DNA of 34,095 nt, taken from the NCBI GenBank assembly GCA_002449145.1, contig DKCG01000041.1, positions 1-34,095 of the forward strand, read 5' to 3'. The DNA is from Christensenella sp. UBA6880 (GTDB taxonomy: Bacteria; Bacillota; Clostridia; Christensenellales; CAG-917). Below are positions 1 through 7,402 of the stretch, piece by piece; within the stretch, counting starts at the first letter, position 1; each line of letters starts with the position of its first letter. A program made the translations under genes and the position numbers. A model generated the notes under the pieces. That model was not told where the DNA came from. It saw only the letters and a list, made by a program, of their open reading frames with translations, and did no database searches.

Positions 1-1
1 A

Positions 2-292
2 CGAGCGAAACTCACGAAAGCGGAACACGACCGAGATAGGTATAAAACCGAGATTGAACGGTTGAAATACGAAAACACAACTCTATATGAAGTGAAAAGC
101 AATCTTTTAGAAGAAAACGACAAATTGTTAAAAGACAATGTGGCATTGATTTTGGAGAAAAAGCAAGCGCAAATCGATGTGCTGAATAAAGTCAAGAATT
201 GTCGAGAGGCAACAGATAGTGATTGCTATCCGTATCTCGAACGCATAGTGAATAAACTCATCAAGGAGGTGCAAAATGAGCAAAAAGGCTGA
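2..292 (+). CDS. Coiled-coil phage protein, 5' truncated by the window edge
   Basis: The reading frame is open from the first bases of the window, so the true start lies upstream; a TTG at 62 is the first possible start inside it. The visible 96 residues are rich in Lys, Glu, Asn and Leu with heptad-like spacing and look like a helical coiled coil. The end overlaps the next gene by 17 nt. No family is recognised. It is probably a small accessory protein of the phage early or middle region. Confidence 0.6.
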   Translation, partial: RAKLTKAEHDRDRYKTEIERLKYENTTLYEVKSNLLEENDKLLKDNVALILEKKQAQIDVLNKVKNCREATDSDCYPYLERIVNKLIKEVQNEQKG

Positions 293-446
293 TAACCCGA
301 AACAAAAGAAGTGGAAATTCTTGTTGGTTGAGGACGGTTCTATCGATGTTGACGACTTGCAACAGTTTTTCGATGAACAAGATATGAAGATAAAAATAGT
401 CATATATAGACAAGGCGCATATAAGCCTGAATTGAAAGAATTTTAA
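276..446 (+). CDS. Small phage protein, 56 aa, unknown function
   Basis: ATG at 276 follows a strong AAGGAGG at 263-269. It encodes a 56-residue protein with a Lys-rich N-terminus and a charged body containing VEDGSIDVDDL and ending in KPELKEF. It overlaps the upstream gene and is followed by TAAGGAGG, which makes its stop codon part of the next ribosome binding site. That arrangement argues for tight translational coupling and for a real gene despite the length. No function is recognised; the C-terminal half could form a short beta-hairpin. Confidence 0.65.
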   Translation: MSKKADNPKQKKWKFLLVEDGSIDVDDLQQFFDEQDMKIKIVIYRQGAYKPELKEF

Positions 447-457
447 GGAGGTGGAAG

Positions 458-637
458 ATGGCGAAGATAAGAGTTGAAATCGAAGTGCCGAAAAATTGTA
501 AAAAGTGTATGATGTTTGATGACGAGTATAGATACTGTGTGTTATTTGGCAAATATATACCTTTTGATGTGCATAATAACATTTTTAACCCTTGTGACGA
601 GTGTAAACAAGCGGAGGTGGAAGATGACACATTGTGA
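458..637 (+). CDS. Small Cys-rich phage protein, 59 aa
   Basis: ATG at 458 is preceded by AAGGAGG with 8 nt spacing. The 59-residue product has a CKKC pair near residue 14, then a single Cys and a CDEC pair toward the C-terminus, a pattern that fits a small metal-binding knuckle. The gene overlaps the next, also Cys-rich, gene by 14 nt in another frame. Such tiny Cys-paired proteins are common in Firmicutes phages but their roles are mostly unknown. The zinc-binding role is inferred from Cys spacing only. Confidence 0.65.
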   Translation: MAKIRVEIEVPKNCKKCMMFDDEYRYCVLFGKYIPFDVHNNIFNPCDECKQAEVEDDTL

Positions 638-725
638 GAATTGCATACATTGGTCAAGCGGATATTGCAGACTGCACAAGAAAGAAACCAATGACGGTGC
701 AAGTTGCGATAAGGCGGAAGAATAA
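624..725 (+). CDS. Very small Cys-rich protein, 33 aa
   Basis: ATG at 624 lies 5 nt after GGAGGTGG and within the end of the previous gene. The 33-residue product has CENC, a GYC with a nearby His, and a final Cys before an acidic tail (CDKAEE). The pattern C-x2-C-x7-C-x2-H-x9-C matches a type of short metal-knuckle protein often seen in gut Firmicutes and their phages. The frame stays open upstream to 516, but there is no ribosome binding site there and the upstream residues overlap a better gene, so the short form is preferred. Confidence 0.6.
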   Translation: MTHCENCIHWSSGYCRLHKKETNDGASCDKAEE

Positions 726-772
726 AAATAATAGTCAAAACAACGATTATTTTTTCAAAAAGGAGCGTAAAA

Positions 773-1063
773 ATGAGGAAATCAACAAAAATATTGGCAG
801 TAATAGCGATTATTGTTATAATTATGCTGTGTCTAACGGCTTGCAACAGCGCAGAAGAAACAGCGGACGTGGATAAGACATTTGACGAGCGTGTTATTGA
901 GGCGGCACTTGATGAACTCGACAAAACATCGGAACGGAAAGAACTTGTGTTCCTATTCGGCGATGGGGAATCCAGCGAATACTTACTCATCACCGACGAT
1001 GGCGTGTACTTGATAGGAACAGACAGCGAGTGCAATGTCGATGTAGAGAAACAACTTTTGTAA
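773..1063 (+). CDS. Phage-encoded lipoprotein, 96 aa
   Basis: AAAGGAG precedes the ATG at 773. The N-terminus has a Lys/Arg-rich head, a run of Ile, Val and Leu, and a lipobox LTAC with the acceptor Cys at residue 24. It is therefore predicted to be cleaved by signal peptidase II and anchored on the outer face of the membrane. The mature 72 residues are acidic and include a likely beta-hairpin around LLITDDGVYLIG. A phage surface lipoprotein expressed near the lysogenic side could serve superinfection exclusion, but that role is an inference. No known family is recognised. Confidence 0.75.
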   Translation: MRKSTKILAVIAIIVIIMLCLTACNSAEETADVDKTFDERVIEAALDELDKTSERKELVFLFGDGESSEYLLITDDGVYLIGTDSECNVDVEKQLL

Positions 1064-1116
1064 AAAATACCCAAGTGTACACCCGAGTACCTATGTGATT
1101 TTATAAAATGATAGTG

Positions 1117-1154
1117 TGGAAATGGTAGGGAACGTTAAAAATCCCACATTTCCA
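1117..1154 (+). other. Stable two-part hairpin in the 162-nt gap before the effector cassette
   Basis: TGGAAATG at 1117-1124 pairs with CATTTCCA at 1147-1154, and inside it GGGA at 1128-1131 pairs with TCCC at 1142-1145 around a 10-nt A-rich loop. There is no T-run after it, so it is not an intrinsic terminator. It could be an operator, an RNA processing site or a packaging-related structure. Nothing more can be said from sequence. Confidence 0.45.
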
Positions 1155-1181
1155 TATCTATCCCTCTTCATATAGGCAGAG

Positions 1182-1209
1182 CCTCGCGAGTGTTCCTTGC
1201 GAGGTTTTT
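1182..1209 (+). terminator. Intrinsic terminator after the lipoprotein gene
   Basis: CCTCGC at 1182-1187 pairs with GCGAGG at 1199-1204 around an 11-nt loop, followed by five T. It sits between the small-gene cluster and the first effector-like cassette, so that cassette probably has its own promoter or depends on read-through. Confidence 0.6.
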
Positions 1210-1225
1210 GCTGTAAGGACGGCAT

Positions 1226-1753
1226 ATGGCAAACTTCGACGAAAACAAACACCCACGTGACGACGACGGCAAGTTCACGGACGGCAACGGCTCACGGTGG
1301 ACTACATCCAAGAGAGATTACTCAAACGTGCAAGGCGGTGAGGCTCAACGTGTCTTTGACGAGGCAAAACAACTCGGAATCGATACAAAGGGCATAGACA
1401 ACCTTGACGTGATAAAAGCGAAAGTCGAAGAAAAGAAAAGATTGCAGTCGGACGGGGAAAGTGGTAAAATAAAGCAAAGGAACGGATTTATTGACATTCA
1501 ACTATTTGCACCGGGTATTGATAAGCAATCCCGAAAAGAGTTAGAAAAAACAATTAAGTCAACCGAAAAAAAGATTGCAGAGCACAAAGACAAAATCCAA
1601 AACCCAAGAAAGCATTGTTCGGATTGGGATGAAATCAGTCAAATAAAAAAAGAGGGCAGAATAAGATTTTGGGAAAAAGAAATCCAAAATCAGTCAAACC
1701 AACTTGAACAAGCAAATAAATTATTGAAGGAAAAGAGAGATGGAAAACAGTGA
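1226..1753 (+). CDS. Putative phage effector with shared leader module (cassette 1)
   Basis: The 175-residue product begins with HPRDDDGKFTDG at residues 9-20. That motif is typical of proteins associated with phage head (MuF-type) polymorphic toxins. Residues 47-83 (AKQLGI, then EKKRLQS and SGKIK) recur in the gene at 12,902. After that comes IDIQLFA near residue 89, which resembles the N-terminal peptide of many phage capsid proteins. A helical, basic tail at 97-175 then contains HCSDWD and RFWEKEI. The start follows AAGGACGG, and the stop overlaps the next gene by 14 nt. A toxin-like tail on a packaging or targeting leader is an inference; no catalytic residues can be assigned. It could also be a non-toxic virion accessory protein. 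Confidence 0.7.
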   Translation: MANFDENKHPRDDDGKFTDGNGSRWTTSKRDYSNVQGGEAQRVFDEAKQLGIDTKGIDNLDVIKAKVEEKKRLQSDGESGKIKQRNGFIDIQLFAPGIDKQSRKELEKTIKSTEKKIAEHKDKIQNPRKHCSDWDEISQIKKEGRIRFWEKEIQNQSNQLEQANKLLKEKRDGKQ

Positions 1754-1982
1754 TGAAATTTTGACAACCATAAGCAATTCGCTCAAAAGGTTTGAAAAAG
1801 ACCACGTTGACGAATATATAGAAAAGAAAAAAGAAGACGCATACTATCGTGACGTTCTGCAAGGTATGTATATGGCGATTGCCACAATCAACAATGACCT
1901 TAATTGCAATTTCGGCACAGACGAAGTTTCTAAAATGCTCGGTTTTTACCAACTAGCAGAAAAACTCGAAAAGAGTATGTAA
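1740..1982 (+). CDS. Putative partner (immunity-like) protein of cassette 1, 80 aa
   Basis: ATG at 1740 lies inside the end of the upstream gene, with AAGGA about 10 nt before it, so the two are translated together. The 80-residue product is acidic, helical and small, in contrast to the basic tail of its partner: it has DEILTTI near the start, a charged middle and AEKLEKSM at the end. Size, charge and overlap match effector/immunity pairs, and the same arrangement is repeated at 12,902-13,572. No family is recognised and neutralising activity is not proven. Confidence 0.65.
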   Translation: MENSDEILTTISNSLKRFEKDHVDEYIEKKKEDAYYRDVLQGMYMAIATINNDLNCNFGTDEVSKMLGFYQLAEKLEKSM

Positions 1983-2007
1983 CAGCGCACTCGAATGAGT
2001 GCATAAT

Positions 2008-2082
2008 GCGAGTGTAATTCAATGGTTAGAATCTCGGTCTTCCAAACCGGCTATGAGAGTTCGATTCTCTCTACTCGCTCCA
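2008..2082 (+). tRNA. tRNA-Gly (anticodon TCC)
   Basis: The acceptor stem GCGAGTG pairs with TACTCGC and is followed by T and an encoded CCA. The anticodon loop CTTCCAA reads TCC, which decodes GGA. The T arm GAGAG-TTCGATT-CTCTC is intact. A perfect hairpin GCACTC-gaat-GAGTGC at 1987-2002 lies just upstream. Phage tRNAs usually supply codons used more by the phage than by the host. Confidence 0.92.
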
Positions 2083-2083
2083 C

Positions 2084-2169
2084 GGATGATTGACGTAACG
2101 GTATCGTAGCGGTTTGCTAAACCGTCCGAGAGCAATCTCGTGCAAGTTCGACCCTTGCATCATCCGCCA
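2084..2169 (+). tRNA. tRNA-Ser (anticodon GCT)
   Basis: The acceptor GGATGAT pairs with ATCATCC, followed by G73 and an encoded CCA. The anticodon loop TTGCTAA reads GCT, decoding AGC/AGT. A long variable arm (CGAGA-gcaa-TCTCG) marks it as class II, as expected for serine. The T arm is GCAAG-TTCGACC-CTTGC. It begins one base after the upstream tRNA-Gly, so the two are surely co-transcribed and processed. Confidence 0.92.
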
Positions 2170-2189
2170 ATTTTTATACTAAAAGAAAT

Positions 2190-2216
2190 AGCACATCACA
2201 ACGGTGTGCTTTTTTT
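2190..2216 (+). terminator. Intrinsic terminator after the tRNA pair
   Basis: AGCACATC at 2190-2197 pairs with GGTGTGCT at 2203-2210 around ACAAC, followed by six or seven T. It separates the tRNA transcript from the methyltransferase gene, whose start is 23 nt downstream. Confidence 0.75.
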
Positions 2217-2238
2217 ATACCCAAAAACAAGGTGGGAT

Positions 2239-3354
2239 ATGGAAATTATCAAGTTAAAAATCACAGACGTTAAACCGTATGACAAAAACCCTCGCAAGAA
2301 CGATGGTGCAGTTGATGCGGTTGCCGAAAGCATAAAGCAATGTGGATATTGTGCGCCGATTGTTATCGACGAGGACAACGTCATCTTGGCAGGGCATACA
2401 CGGCTCAAAGCATTAAAGAAACTCAAATACAAAGAGTGCGAGTGCGTCCGTAAAGTCGGTATGACCGAAGAACAAAAACGCAAATATCGTTTGTTGGACA
2501 ACAAAACGAATGAGTTTGCGGATTGGGATACCGACCTGCTCAACGGTGAACTTGAAGGTCTTGATTTCCTCGGCTTTGATTTTGGTTTTGATATTACCGA
2601 TTTAAGCGAACCAAAAGAGGTTGTGGAGGACATTGCGCCCGAAGTCGATGAAGAAAGCGAATCCATAACGCAACTCGGCGATATTTGGCAACTCGGTGAT
2701 CATCGTCTTATGTGTGGCGACAGCACCTCCGCAGAAAATGTCGCACGTCTTATGGGGGGGCAAAACGCAGACCTTGTTTTCACCGACCCACCGTATGGAA
2801 TGAATGCAGTTTCAAAAAGCGGAGTGTTATCCAAAAACTATAAGCAAGATATTATGAATGACGACACAAATGAAGTTGCAGTTTCCTCATTTTTGTTGTC
2901 ACAAAAACTTTTCCCAAAAGCAAAGCAGGTTTGGTTCGGCGCAAATTATTATACGGAATGTTTGCCGAGTTCCGAGTGTTGGGTTGTTTGGGATAAGAAT
3001 AACGGGGCAAGCGATCAAACCGATTGCGAACTCGCGTGGACAAATTTCAGAAGCGTTGTTCGTCAATTCACAATGGCAAGCGAAAAGACAAACCGTGTTC
3101 ATCCAACACAAAAACCCGTCAAGTTGTTTGCGGAAATAGTTAAGAAATTCGAGAACAAAGAACGATTCGATACCGTAGTGGATTTATTTGGCGGCAGTGG
3201 CTCAACGCTTATCGCTTGTGAACAATTAAAAAGAAAGTGCTTCTGTATGGAACTCGATCCGAGATATTGCGACGTGATCGTTAAGCGTTGGGAAAACCTA
3301 ACACACAGAAAAGCAATTCGTAACAGTATAGAACAGGAGAAAACCAATGATTGA
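2239..3354 (+). CDS. ParB-N domain / N4-N6 type DNA methyltransferase
   Basis: The protein has 371 residues from the ATG at 2239, which follows AAGGTGGG. An earlier in-frame start at 2140 lies inside the tRNA-Ser gene and is rejected. Residues 1-110 form a ParB-like N-terminal domain (PYDKNPRKN, and ILAGHTRLKAL as the conserved GHxR box). A D12-like/N4-N6 methylase follows, with catalytic DPPYG near residue 195 and the SAM-binding box DLFGGSGST near 320. This architecture is common in temperate Firmicutes phages. It methylates adenine or cytosine in DNA, probably for protection from restriction. It overlaps the downstream SAM synthetase gene by 8 nt, so methyltransferase and cofactor supply are coupled. 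The target sequence cannot be told from here. Confidence 0.9.
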   Translation: MEIIKLKITDVKPYDKNPRKNDGAVDAVAESIKQCGYCAPIVIDEDNVILAGHTRLKALKKLKYKECECVRKVGMTEEQKRKYRLLDNKTNEFADWDTDLLNGELEGLDFLGFDFGFDITDLSEPKEVVEDIAPEVDEESESITQLGDIWQLGDHRLMCGDSTSAENVARLMGGQNADLVFTDPPYGMNAVSKSGVLSKNYKQDIMNDDTNEVAVSSFLLSQKLFPKAKQVWFGANYYTECLPSSECWVVWDKNNGASDQTDCELAWTNFRSVVRQFTMASEKTNRVHPTQKPVKLFAEIVKKFENKERFDTVVDLFGGSGSTLIACEQLKRKCFCMELDPRYCDVIVKRWENLTHRKAIRNSIEQEKTND

Positions 3355-4138
3355 AAAAGTTAATCCGGCGCATCCGGACAAGATAGCCGACAGAATCGCA
3401 GGGGCAATTGTGGATCTTGCGTATTCAATCGAAGAAACCCCGAAAATTGCAGTTGAAGTTCTTATCGGACACGGCAGTTGTTCTATTATCGCAGAAAGTT
3501 CTGTGTATATTGAAAATTTAAAGGTTCGCGATATTGTTTGGCGAATTACCGGGCAAATGATTGCGGTGAACTTTAATCTTGTAGCACAAGACGAACACCT
3601 TGCTGAAAATCAATCTCACGGGGTGCGTTGTGGTGATAACGGAATTTTTAGAGGCGTGCCACTCTCGAACGAGGAAATAGTGCTGTCGCATTGTGCTAGG
3701 GAAATATACAAAAAATATCCAACCGATGGCAAATATATCCTTGATGGAAAAAGCGGTCGTCTTATCATCTGTCAAAGCAACGCAAATATGGCAGACCTTG
3801 CGAAAATATCTCCTAACGCAGAAATCAATCCTTTGGGGAATTGGACGGGCGGCATAAATGTTGACACAGGAGCAACCAACAGAAAACTCGGTTCGGATAT
3901 GGCAAAATCGGTTACAGGCGGTGGGCTTCACGGCAAAGACCTATCCAAAGCGGACGTGAGCGTGAATATATACGCTTTCCAAAAGGCGCAAGAAACAGGG
4001 CAAGTTGTTGAACTTTGTTGTGCAATTGGCGACGACAGCGTTGATGGTAAGCCTTATTCCGAAATCGTGGAAGATGCGAGGAAATATATACAGTCCATTG
4101 GTGGCTTTGAGAAGTTTGCCGAGTGGGGATTATTTTGA
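3347..4138 (+). CDS. Phage-type short S-adenosylmethionine synthetase
   Basis: The 263-residue protein aligns with methionine adenosyltransferase, which makes SAM from ATP and methionine and is normally about 390 residues long. It keeps the N-terminal HPDKIAD, a CGDNG box equivalent to GAGDQG, the GATNRK box and GGGLHGKDLSKAD, equivalent to the GGGAFSGKDPxKVD phosphate-binding loop. The middle domain and the C-terminal 80 or so residues are shortened. All parts of the active site that I can locate are retained, so it is more likely a compact enzyme than a broken one. Its start codon lies inside the end of the methyltransferase gene, which suggests local SAM supply for DNA methylation. Confidence 0.85.
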   Translation: MIEKVNPAHPDKIADRIAGAIVDLAYSIEETPKIAVEVLIGHGSCSIIAESSVYIENLKVRDIVWRITGQMIAVNFNLVAQDEHLAENQSHGVRCGDNGIFRGVPLSNEEIVLSHCAREIYKKYPTDGKYILDGKSGRLIICQSNANMADLAKISPNAEINPLGNWTGGINVDTGATNRKLGSDMAKSVTGGGLHGKDLSKADVSVNIYAFQKAQETGQVVELCCAIGDDSVDGKPYSEIVEDARKYIQSIGGFEKFAEWGLF

Positions 4139-4163
4139 TTAAACATATGGAGCGGCAACAATT

Positions 4164-4535
4164 ATGGCACAGATGGGAAGACCACGAATTGAAATAAACA
4201 AAGAAGAGTTTGAGAAACTGTGTGCTTTGCTTTGTTCGGAAGAAGAAATCGCCTCGTGGTTTGACGTGTCTGTTGATACTCTTTGCCGTTGGTGCAAGCG
4301 TGAATATGGCGTAACTTTTGCGGAAATATATAAAACAAAGAGCGAAAAAGGCAGAATAGCATTGCGCCGCTATCAGTTCAAACTTGCTGAAAAATATCCT
4401 GCGATGGCAATCTTTCTCGGCAAGCAATATCTCGGACAGCGTGATAACGTTGATAATGCCGAGGGTGTCGATGAGGGCGTTCCGCCAGTCATAAACATAA
4501 TGGACTGTTCAAAGGACGGTGAGGACGATGAGTAA
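4164..4535 (+). CDS. Terminase small subunit
   Basis: The product has 123 residues. The N-terminal GRPRIEI followed by a helix-turn-helix (EEIASWFDVSVDTLCRWCKREYG, residues 26-50) is typical of phage small terminases, which bind the packaging site on the concatemer. The middle (GRIALRRYQFKLAEKYPAMAIFLGKQYLGQRD) matches the common RRxQxxxAxxxxxMAxxLGKxxLGQ pattern. The tail is acidic. It overlaps the large subunit gene by 8 nt. Confidence 0.9.
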   Translation: MAQMGRPRIEINKEEFEKLCALLCSEEEIASWFDVSVDTLCRWCKREYGVTFAEIYKTKSEKGRIALRRYQFKLAEKYPAMAIFLGKQYLGQRDNVDNAEGVDEGVPPVINIMDCSKDGEDDE

Positions 4536-5844
4536 CGCCGTAACCGTTCCTAAACTCTATTATCCGCTCTTTGACCATAACGTAACCGAAGTGGTTGAAC
4601 CGAGCGGTAGATGTACTGCAAAGACCACAAGCAACGAGATATACGCCGTTACGATGATGATGGCAGACAAGCGCAACAACGTTTGGTATTGTCGGGCAGA
4701 GAAGGGTGACATTCGCGAAACGATATTCTCATCGATGATAAACACGATTCAGCTGATGGGATTAGAGCGAATGTTTGTATGGTCGTTATCGCCGTTTCAA
4801 ATCACTTGCTTGCAAACGGGCGCGAAATGCTATTTCAGCGGCATAAACGGCAAGACAGACGACGATATGACGGCTACAAAGGGATTTACCCCGAACGGAA
4901 ACACGCTAGCTTTGTGCATACTTGACGAATCAGACCAAGTCAAGCATTTCAACCATATCACGGCGTGGGAAAGCACGGCATATCGTTTTTTGCTTCCTCA
5001 CGGCAAAATGGTGTATGCCTACAACCCGCCGATGAACCGACATCACTGGGCATATACGTTCTTCGGTGACAAGGTCAAGAACGGCGCATCGCGAATCTAT
5101 GCGACTTGGCGAGATATATACAAACTCTTGCCGATTAAGACCATACAGCAGATAGAGAAGTTTGCGAAAGACGACCCCGAATATTACCGTTACTGGTATT
5201 TGGGCGAACCCGTGAACTTCAAGGGAATGGTTTATCCTCAATTCAATCGAGAGAAACAAACGAGAGACATATTCGAGTTTTTTGCCGAGCGTGACCGCAT
5301 TGTTGAACTTCATATCGGACTTGACGAGGGAACGGCATTTGACAGCACTTGCGCAACACCGATAGCGATATGGCAGAGCGGGCGTGCGCTTGTTCTCGAT
5401 TGTTTGGAAATAGACCCCGTTAAGACCGGACAACTTGCGCCGACGGAAGCGAGCCGCCGCCTTTGGGAATGGTTGCAGGATTTGTTGCTGAACAAATTTC
5501 CGTTTTTGCAAAAAGTCCCGCGACGGTGGATATTTGAAAGTGCAGAGGGCGGACAACAACTGCGTTTGCAGTTCGTCAATGACTTTGGCGAGGATTGCCG
5601 CCTCGTAACTCATAAATCAATCACGGGCGATATAAAGAGAGTAAGAAGTATGCTGAACGACGGCATACTTTTTTTCTACGATTCGCCCAACGTAAACACA
5701 AGACAACTTATGGACGATATAGAGGGTTATGTCTTTGACGAAAAGACAAATTTGCCGAAGAAAGGACAGCGTGACGATACTATCGATTCGCTCGAATACG
5801 GCACGAAACTCTACTATGACAATCCTATCACAGTAGGAGGTTAA
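4528..5844 (+). CDS. Terminase large subunit (PBSX-like)
   Basis: The protein has 438 residues from ATG 4528, which is better spaced from AAAGGA than the GTG at 4519. The ATPase domain shows a degenerate P-loop, GRCTAKTT at residues 27-34, where GRGSGKS is usual, and a Walker B CILDES. The nuclease domain starts with HIGLDEGT, has FESAE in the middle and ends with DDTIDSLEYG, the typical acidic metal-binding positions. It drives DNA translocation into the prohead and cuts the concatemer. The unusual P-loop keeps the Lys and Thr, so activity is likely. Confidence 0.9.
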   Translation: MSNAVTVPKLYYPLFDHNVTEVVEPSGRCTAKTTSNEIYAVTMMMADKRNNVWYCRAEKGDIRETIFSSMINTIQLMGLERMFVWSLSPFQITCLQTGAKCYFSGINGKTDDDMTATKGFTPNGNTLALCILDESDQVKHFNHITAWESTAYRFLLPHGKMVYAYNPPMNRHHWAYTFFGDKVKNGASRIYATWRDIYKLLPIKTIQQIEKFAKDDPEYYRYWYLGEPVNFKGMVYPQFNREKQTRDIFEFFAERDRIVELHIGLDEGTAFDSTCATPIAIWQSGRALVLDCLEIDPVKTGQLAPTEASRRLWEWLQDLLLNKFPFLQKVPRRWIFESAEGGQQLRLQFVNDFGEDCRLVTHKSITGDIKRVRSMLNDGILFFYDSPNVNTRQLMDDIEGYVFDEKTNLPKKGQRDDTIDSLEYGTKLYYDNPITVGG

Positions 5845-5845
5845 A

Positions 5846-7402
5846 ATGGCAAACACTTATCAACCGACGACGGCTTGTACGAATATGGCGTCGAGGCGAA
5901 TATTTAAGGCATATTTCAATGCTCGTTATCAGAATATGCAGAACATCGTCAACGACACCGTGTTTTATGCGCAAATACCGCAACGTTGGATTAATTACTA
6001 CAACGCATACGTTCGCCAATGGCTCGAATGGTCGCGCGGCTATGTGCTTCAATTACATCGCCAAGACTTCTTCTCAACGGGTATGGGCTACACGGTTTGT
6101 GACATATTTGCAAGGGAATGTATGGGCGGCGGCTGGCGTTTGGACTGCAAAGACGACAAGACGGCGAAGTTCCTCGAAAAGTGGGGCAACGAAAGAATCG
6201 CACCGCTTTTGAGCAAAATGTTCTTCCACGCAAACGCGGGCGGTAATGCGCTTTTGGTGCTTACGCCGAACAACGGCGACATATATCCGTCCGTATTACC
6301 CGCAAACCGCTTTATCTTCGACATAGGACGAAGCGGCAAGATTTCGTTTGCCATGCTGTTCAATCGCTTCTCAACGGACGACGACGCGTTCTACGCGATT
6401 GAATTGCGTGTTCAGAGAGGTAGCAGAGCGTATTACAAGGTCATTCTCAACCGAGGCACGAAGCAAGTGCTTGCTCCGACTTGGGGCAATGACGGTGGTT
6501 TCGTAACTGTACCCGACGGCGCAAAAGCACAATGGGAATATTGCTACGGCGACATCAAGCCGAACACTTGGTACGAATTGCCCAAAGCAATCGGCATAGG
6601 CGTTTACAACGTTCAGAATAAACCCGTTGCCGTGAGCATATCGGATTTGCCCGGGTATTCGGACAGCACGTTGCACACTGCGCTCGACATACTGTATTCG
6701 ATAGACTTCAACTACACAATGCAACAACTTGATATGTATTGGGGCAAGACGAGGATTCTATTGCCAAAAGAAATGCAATCAATGCGTGTAGAGAATATCG
6801 GCGGAAAGAGTTTCATACCGCACGAAAGTAGGCTCATCGATAGTTTCGACGGCGACGGTGCATTGGGTGATGACGTTTACGCGAAAGTCGTGGATAACAC
6901 GGCAGTGGACGGCAAACCTATTCAACCTGAATTTATACAACCCGATTTACGCGGCGAGGCTCACAAGTATATTCGCGACGCAGACCTTGAACTGCTCGCG
7001 TCAAAGGTTGGTTTGAGTTCTGCCACGTTGGCGAACCATTTGACCTATAATTCGCCCAAGACTGCGACGCAAGTCGTTGCGGAAGAAGACACCACGGCGA
7101 CGAGCGTCAATACCAAACGTGAGTTGGCAAGCGTGGCAATCAACGCTATGCTTCGTGACATATGCTCGTTCTACGGTTTGCTCGGTGAAGACGCACACAT
7201 TGTTTGGAACAGATACGGCGTGAACAGTCCGCAAGAAAATCAAGAATTGCTCGCGGAACAACAAGCGGGATTGCTTCCCAAAGAAGAATTTATCCGCCGC
7301 CGCTATCCCGACCTCACGGACAAGCAAGTGCAAGAATGGCTCGCCAAACTCGAACAAGAAACGCCCGCAATGGAACGTGCCTATAATCTCGGAGGCTTTT
7401 GA
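5846..7402 (+). CDS. Portal protein (SPP1 gp6-like)
   Basis: The 518-residue protein directly follows the large terminase and precedes the minor capsid gene, the expected place for the portal. AGGAGG lies 7 nt before the ATG. The sequence begins with an Arg/Tyr-rich N-terminus, has GNALLVLTPNNGDIYP and a TATQVVAEEDTT segment near residue 405 that matches the helix found in SPP1-type portals, and ends in an acidic helical stretch (DKQVQEWLAKLEQE). It forms the dodecameric DNA channel at one capsid vertex. Confidence 0.85.
   Translation: MANTYQPTTACTNMASRRIFKAYFNARYQNMQNIVNDTVFYAQIPQRWINYYNAYVRQWLEWSRGYVLQLHRQDFFSTGMGYTVCDIFARECMGGGWRLDCKDDKTAKFLEKWGNERIAPLLSKMFFHANAGGNALLVLTPNNGDIYPSVLPANRFIFDIGRSGKISFAMLFNRFSTDDDAFYAIELRVQRGSRAYYKVILNRGTKQVLAPTWGNDGGFVTVPDGAKAQWEYCYGDIKPNTWYELPKAIGIGVYNVQNKPVAVSISDLPGYSDSTLHTALDILYSIDFNYTMQQLDMYWGKTRILLPKEMQSMRVENIGGKSFIPHESRLIDSFDGDGALGDDVYAKVVDNTAVDGKPIQPEFIQPDLRGEAHKYIRDADLELLASKVGLSSATLANHLTYNSPKTATQVVAEEDTTATSVNTKRELASVAINAMLRDICSFYGLLGEDAHIVWNRYGVNSPQENQELLAEQQAGLLPKEEFIRRRYPDLTDKQVQEWLAKLEQETPAMERAYNLGGF

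Noticed and set aside
2140..2238. Longer N-terminus for the methyltransferase
   Set aside because: It would start inside the tRNA-Ser gene and cross its terminator; the ATG at 2239 has a good ribosome binding site.
3347..4138. SAM synthetase as a truncated pseudogene
   Set aside because: The frame is intact, coupled to the methyltransferase, and the recognisable active-site motifs are kept; shortening is internal and C-terminal, as for a compact phage version.
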